This document shows, in pieces, positions 13,615 through 17,036 of a stretch of DNA of 17,036 nucleotides. The position numbers and the translations under genes are program-made. The stretch covers positions 1-17,036 of the forward strand of contig JARLHH010000263.1 in NCBI GenBank assembly GCA_031292335.1. The letters are read 5' to 3'. Below the pieces are notes generated by a model. It made no database searches, was not told where the DNA came from, and saw only the letters and a list, made by a program, of their open reading frames with translations. Numbering within the stretch: the stretch's first letter is position 1; every line of letters begins with the position of its first letter. Source of the DNA: Candidatus Limnocylindrales bacterium (GTDB taxonomy: Bacteria; Chloroflexota; Limnocylindria; Limnocylindrales; CSP1-4).

Positions 13615-15119
13615 GGCTGCCCGGCGAAGTAGGCCCGGAGCAGGTCTCCGGCGAGCGGGGCGGCGCGCGACCCACCGGAGCCGCCGTGCTCGACGATGAC
13701 GGCGAGCGCGATCGTGGGAGCCTCCGCGGGCGCGAAGCCGATGAACCACGAGTTCGGCTCGCCGGTGCCGCCCAGCTGGGCCGTGCCCGTCTTGCCGGCG
13801 ACCGTCACGCCGGCGACCTGGGCGCCCGCCGTGAACTTCTGCCCGTCGACGCCCTCGACGGCCTGGACCATGGCGCCCGCGATCGTCGCGGCGTCCTGCG
13901 CCGACAGGACGCGTCCGAGGGTCGCGGCCGGGACGTTGCCGACCGCCCCCGACGGGCTCACGAGCGCCGTGACGAGGCGCGGCCTGGGTTCCACGCCGCC
14001 GTTTGCCACCGTCGCGGCGACGAGCGCCATCTGGAGTGGCGTGACAAGCACCTCGCCCTGCCCGTATGCCGCGTTGGCCAGCTCCACGTCATCCGCGAAG
14101 CCACCGGCGAGCGGGCCACCGCCGTTGGTCAGCTGTGAGATCGCGGTGGGCAGGTCGAACGGGATGGGCGCGCCGAAGCCCAGACGCCGCGCCGCCGCGT
14201 CCATCGCCGCGCCGCCGGTGCGGAGCCCGGCAAGCGCGTACCAGATGTTGCAGGAGACCTCCGTGGCGCGGGCGAAGTCCAGGACCTCGGAGCCGGTGAA
14301 CAGGTGGTGCCCGTCCACGATCCGGAAGCCGTCCACCAGGAGACCGGTCGTCTCGTCCCCCGGCTGCTGAGGGAACGCCGTGGCGGCGTTGATCGCGCCC
14401 GACGAGAATCCGGCGATCGCGGTCACGATCTTGAACGCAGAGCCGGGGACGTAGAGCCCCTGGGTTGCCCGGTCGAGGAGCGGCTGGCCCGGATCGTCGA
14501 GCGCGGCCGCGAACGCGGCGCGCGCCGTGGCGGGGTCCGCGATCCCGGACGCGTCGAAGGTCGGCGTGCTCGCCAGCGCGAGCACGTCGCCGGTCCGCGG
14601 GTCGAGCGCCACGACCGCGCCGCGGTCCGCGCCGAGCAGGCGCACCGCCAGCCGCTGCAGCGTCAGCGAGAGGCTCGTCCGCAGGTCGTCGCCGCGCCGG
14701 GCGGGAGCGCGGAATTTGGCAAGGGCACGCGACAGGGCGTCGTCGCCGCCCAGGCCGAGGAGCACCGAGGCATCCGCCGCCTCGAGGCCGGCAGATCCGT
14801 ACAGGCTCGAGACGTAGCCGAGCGGCGCGCTCAGCGAGCGGTCCGCATAGACGCGGTAGAGCTCGCCGCTCGTGTCGCGCCGGTTCGTGGCGAGGACGTG
14901 CCCGTCCCGGTCGAGGATCCGGCCACGCACCGTGGACCGGGCGGCGGCGATGACTCCCGCATCCGTCGGGTCGTGGGACAGGTCGTCGGCGCGCAGGACC
15001 TGCCAGTAGCCCGCCCCCAGGGCCACGCCACCGAAGGCGATCGCGAGAACGATGCCCAGCCGGACCACCCGACCACCCAGCGGCCGCTGGCCACGCCCGC
15101 CGGTTCCGACGACGGTCAT
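13611..15119 (-). CDS. pbpA: Class B penicillin-binding protein (transpeptidase), PbpA-like
   Basis: A 502-aa membrane-anchored peptidoglycan D,D-transpeptidase. One N-terminal helix (about 17-39), then YWQVLRADDL and a short pedestal domain containing GRILDRDGHVLATN (66-79) and LGYVSSLYGSAGLE (100-113), both resembling mycobacterial PbpA. The transpeptidase domain carries all three motifs: SxxK as S227-A-F-K230 in VPGSAFKIVTA, SxN as S289-C-N291, and KTG as K443-T-G445 in AGKTGTAQ. Acylation by beta-lactams at S227 is expected. ATG at 15119 overlaps the stop of the SEDS gene as ATGA; the frame extends further upstream only as SEDS-gene shadow. SEDS proteins supply the glycan-polymerising partner of class B PBPs, so the pair is expected to be a working synthase. 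Its own stop overlaps the start of the 87-aa membrane protein. Confidence 0.95.
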   Translation of the reverse strand: MTVVGTGGRGQRPLGGRVVRLGIVLAIAFGGVALGAGYWQVLRADDLSHDPTDAGVIAAARSTVRGRILDRDGHVLATNRRDTSGELYRVYADRSLSAPLGYVSSLYGSAGLEAADASVLLGLGGDDALSRALAKFRAPARRGDDLRTSLSLTLQRLAVRLLGADRGAVVALDPRTGDVLALASTPTFDASGIADPATARAAFAAALDDPGQPLLDRATQGLYVPGSAFKIVTAIAGFSSGAINAATAFPQQPGDETTGLLVDGFRIVDGHHLFTGSEVLDFARATEVSCNIWYALAGLRTGGAAMDAAARRLGFGAPIPFDLPTAISQLTNGGGPLAGGFADDVELANAAYGQGEVLVTPLQMALVAATVANGGVEPRPRLVTALVSPSGAVGNVPAATLGRVLSAQDAATIAGAMVQAVEGVDGQKFTAGAQVAGVTVAGKTGTAQLGGTGEPNSWFIGFAPAEAPTIALAVIVEHGGSGGSRAAPLAGDLLRAYFAGQP

Positions 15120-16507
15120 GCCTGCTGCCGCCCGAGCCGGCGAGCTGGACGTGGCTCGGCCAGCGGCGCCGGGCCCCGGTCCGAGAACGCCAGCAGGAGC
15201 CCCACCACCAGCCCGTTCACCACCAGCGACGACCCCCCGTAGCTGATGAAGGGAAGCGTGATGCCGGTCAGCGGGATCAGCTTCAGGTTGCCGGCCGCGA
15301 TGATCACGGCCTGGACGCCGATCACGAGCGCGAGGCCCGCGGCGAGCAGCGCCCGGACGTCGTCCGCCGCGCCGGCCGCGATGCGGAGACCGCGCGCCAC
15401 GATCACGAGGTAGCAGCCGAGGATCGCGACGACGCCGGTCATGCCCAGCTCCTCGCCCAGGGCGGCCAGCGGGAAGTCCGTGTGCACGGCCGGGATCGGC
15501 AGCTGCCCCGCGACCGCCGGGAGGCCGGCTCCCAGGCCTGTTCCCAGAAGCCCGCCTCTCGCGAACGCATGGAGGGCTTGGATGGTCTGGTAGCCGGTCC
15601 CGAGCGGGTCCGACCACGGGTCGAGCCAGATCGCGACGCGCTCGTGCGCGGTGGCGAAGACGAGCGCAAGGACCGCGAAGCCCAGCAGGAAGAGCGCGAT
15701 CCCGACGAGGACGTCCACCTTGCTCCCGGACGCGAGGTAGAACAGGCAGAGGAAGACCGAGAAGAAGAGCAACGCGGCGCCCAGGTCCCGCTGGATGACG
15801 ACGATGCCCAGCGCCAGCGCCAGCATGAGGGCCGCCGGGAGAAGGTACGGGGCAGGCGGCAGCGTGAGCCGGCCGGCCACGTGAACCCGCGCGTCGGCCA
15901 GCAGGACGCGGTTCTCCGCCAGGTACGCGGCGAAGAAGACAACCAGGATCACCTTGAGAAGCTCCGAGGGCTGCCAGCTCACCGGCCCGAGGTCGAGCGT
16001 CAGGATGGAGCCATTCACCTCCCGCCCGAACACGAACGTGAGCAGGAGCAGGCCGAGGCCCAGGGCTGCCCAGCTGTACTTGTAGACCCGCAGCCAGCGG
16101 TCAGAGCGAACTGCGATGGCGACGCTGCCCGCGATCGCGAGGGCCAGGACCAGCCAGATCAACTGGAGCGAGGCGAGACCCAGCGTCGCCGAGCCCACCC
16201 GCTGGACGACAAGGTCCTGGGGCAGGCGCTCCGCGAGGAGGAGACCGATTCCGCCGAGCATCCCGACCGTGGGCAGGAGCACCTCGTCGACCCGGCGCCC
16301 GGCCAGGACGAGCGCGAGGTGGACCGCGGCCAGGGCGCCGAGGTAGGTCGCGAGGCCGGCGGGATGGGCCAGCGCCAGGCTCCCGGTCCGGGTCGTCCCG
16401 AGTGAGAGGCCACCAAGAAGGAGCGTGACCGCGACCACGGCCAGGAGACCCAGCTCGCGCCATCGGGGAACCGGGCGCGGGAAGCCCGGGAGAGCGGTCA
16501 CCGTCAC
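15116..16507 (-). CDS. rodA: SEDS peptidoglycan glycosyltransferase, FtsW/RodA/SpoVE family
   Basis: A 463-aa polytopic membrane protein that polymerises lipid II into glycan strands. Family blocks seen: SWQPSELLKV (177-186); QRDLGAALLFF (239-249); the loop WLDPWSDPLGTGYQTIQ (294-310) with D296 and D300, in the region that carries the essential SEDS aspartate; GGLLGTGLG (318-326); HTDFPLAALGEELG (342-355); and PLTGITLPFISYGGSSLV (412-429). The extra N-terminal hydrophobic segments and about 460-aa length fit the actinobacterial RodA type. The pairing with pbpA and FHA genes favours RodA over FtsW, but sequence alone does not separate them firmly. The start is GTG at 16507, overlapping the FHA gene stop as GTGA; a GGAG lies about 13 nt upstream. 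The downstream pbpA start overlaps as ATGA. Confidence 0.95.
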   Translation of the reverse strand: MTVTALPGFPRPVPRWRELGLLAVVAVTLLLGGLSLGTTRTGSLALAHPAGLATYLGALAAVHLALVLAGRRVDEVLLPTVGMLGGIGLLLAERLPQDLVVQRVGSATLGLASLQLIWLVLALAIAGSVAIAVRSDRWLRVYKYSWAALGLGLLLLTFVFGREVNGSILTLDLGPVSWQPSELLKVILVVFFAAYLAENRVLLADARVHVAGRLTLPPAPYLLPAALMLALALGIVVIQRDLGAALLFFSVFLCLFYLASGSKVDVLVGIALFLLGFAVLALVFATAHERVAIWLDPWSDPLGTGYQTIQALHAFARGGLLGTGLGAGLPAVAGQLPIPAVHTDFPLAALGEELGMTGVVAILGCYLVIVARGLRIAAGAADDVRALLAAGLALVIGVQAVIIAAGNLKLIPLTGITLPFISYGGSSLVVNGLVVGLLLAFSDRGPAPLAEPRPARRLGRQQA

Positions 16508-16938
16508 GCGATGCCCCGCTCCAGGCGAAGCCGCGTCGCCCCGATCTGCAGCTCGTCTCCGAAGCCCATCGGCGTCGCACGCGTGACCCGGTCCCCGTTC
16601 ACGAGCGTGCCGTTCGTGCTGCCGAGGTCCTCCACGTACCAGCCTCGTCCACGGAAGGTGAGCATCGCGTGCCGGGCCGACGCGAACGCGTCGTCGAGGA
16701 CCACGCCGCTGCCCAGGTCACGGCCCAGCGTCGTGATGGCGTCGAGGAGGAAGACACTGCCCACCGCCGGGAGATTGGCGCTGCCGACCACCACGAGCCG
16801 GCCGAGCGCACCCGCCGGATCACGGGACGCCGCGCGGATGTCGCGCAGGAGCGTCCGCGCCACCAGCGCCAGGAACAGGTAGAGGGCGGCCAGGAAGGCC
16901 AGCCGGATGGCCCACACGGTCAGGGTCAGCGGGTCCAC
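16504..16938 (-). CDS. fhaB: Membrane-anchored FHA domain protein, FhaB-like
   Basis: A 144-aa protein with one N-terminal membrane helix (about 8-30), a short basic link and a C-terminal forkhead-associated domain. The FHA phosphothreonine-binding residues are seen: G72-R73 in TLGRDLG, S87 and H90 in FASARHAML, and N109 in DLGSTNGTLVNG. Order and size match actinobacterial FhaB, a partner of Ser/Thr protein kinases at the growth pole or septum. It would recruit a threonine-phosphorylated protein to the adjacent SEDS-PBP machinery. No kinase or phosphatase gene lies between it and the SEDS gene, unlike the actinobacterial cluster, where pstP occupies that place. GTG at 16938 has GGAG about seven bases upstream and overlaps the end of the preceding FHA gene by 13 nt. 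It overlaps the SEDS gene start as GTGA. Confidence 0.92.
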   Translation of the reverse strand: MDPLTLTVWAIRLAFLAALYLFLALVARTLLRDIRAASRDPAGALGRLVVVGSANLPAVGSVFLLDAITTLGRDLGSGVVLDDAFASARHAMLTFRGRGWYVEDLGSTNGTLVNGDRVTRATPMGFGDELQIGATRLRLERGIA

Positions 16939-17036
16939 GACGGCTCCGGCGGGAGGACCTCGACGAGGGTCCCGCCCATCTCGATCCGGTCGCCGGCGCC
17001 GAGCACGGCGTCGCGGACCGCCCGCCCGTTCACCCG
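16926..17036 (-). CDS. FHA domain protein, 3' end only (probably FhaA-like)
   Basis: Only the last 36 codons are in the window, entering from the right edge. The peptide begins RVNGRAVRDAVLGAGDRIEM and ends VLPPEPSWTR. The VNG, then GDRIEMGGTLVEV pattern is the C-terminal strand pair of a forkhead-associated domain. Placement directly upstream of the FhaB-like gene, with a 13-nt overlap, mirrors the fhaA-fhaB order of actinobacteria, so an FhaA-type protein (long N-terminal region plus C-terminal FHA) is likely. The N-terminal part cannot be assessed here. Confidence 0.75.
   Translation of the reverse strand, partial: RVNGRAVRDAVLGAGDRIEMGGTLVEVLPPEPSWTR

Noticed and set aside
12123..14138. 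A 671-codon plus-strand open frame opposite moxR and pbpA
   Set aside because: A shadow of moxR and pbpA on the other strand, with no ribosome site or domain pattern.
1..17036. CRISPR arrays, insertion sequences, tRNA or rRNA genes
   Set aside because: No regularly spaced longer repeats, no transposase-like protein and no RNA gene signature were seen on either strand; the window is almost fully taken up by protein genes.

Overview
The window is about 17 kb of very GC-rich bacterial DNA, densely coding, with many GTG starts and four-base stop/start overlaps. Gene content points to a GC-rich Gram-positive-type or monoderm lineage: a class B PBP of the actinobacterial PbpA type next to a SEDS protein and FHA proteins, a DUF4446 protein, and an archaeal/Thermus-like class V aminotransferase beside serA. 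My best guess is a Chloroflexota genome of the Limnocylindria/Ellin6529 kind, with Actinomycetota as the alternative. This is inference from family resemblance only. I see no rRNA, tRNA, CRISPR, insertion sequence or phage gene.

Layout. (1) Bases 1-2047, minus strand: the N-terminal 492 codons of a UvrD/PcrA helicase, cut by the window edge, preceded by a small membrane protein of family DUF4446. (2) Bases 2048-2314: a divergent intergenic region with a 23-bp tandem repeat and two weak promoter candidates. (3) Bases 2315-4137, plus strand: a 142-aa single-pass membrane protein of unknown function, then the replication-recombination AAA+ ATPase RarA/MgsA. (4) Bases 4162-4854, minus strand: a VapBC-like toxin-antitoxin pair (PIN toxin, ribbon-helix-helix antitoxin). 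Its AT-rich promoter carries a perfect 14-bp palindrome at the antitoxin start. It is separated from rarA by a 24-bp convergent gap that is almost entirely a hairpin. (5) Bases 4968-8604, plus strand: a serine-biosynthesis operon of a class V aminotransferase (phosphoserine aminotransferase slot), serA, and a histidine-phosphatase (phosphoserine phosphatase slot), joined by ATGA and GTGA overlaps. (6) Bases 8601-17036, minus strand: a cell-envelope block in transcription order FHA protein (3' end only), small FHA membrane protein, SEDS glycan polymerase, class B PBP, an 87-aa two-pass membrane protein, then after a 145-bp gap MoxR ATPase, DUF58 protein and a TgpA-type membrane transglutaminase.

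How the genes fit together. The three serine genes could together turn 3-phosphoglycerate into serine if the phosphatase is a phosphoserine phosphatase, which is inferred from position. The envelope block joins two modules that are usually separate: the FHA/SEDS/PBP elongation module, here without the Ser/Thr kinase and phosphatase genes interleaved as in actinobacteria, and the MoxR-DUF58-transglutaminase module. The serine operon and the envelope block converge on a shared CTAG that supplies the stop codon of both strands.
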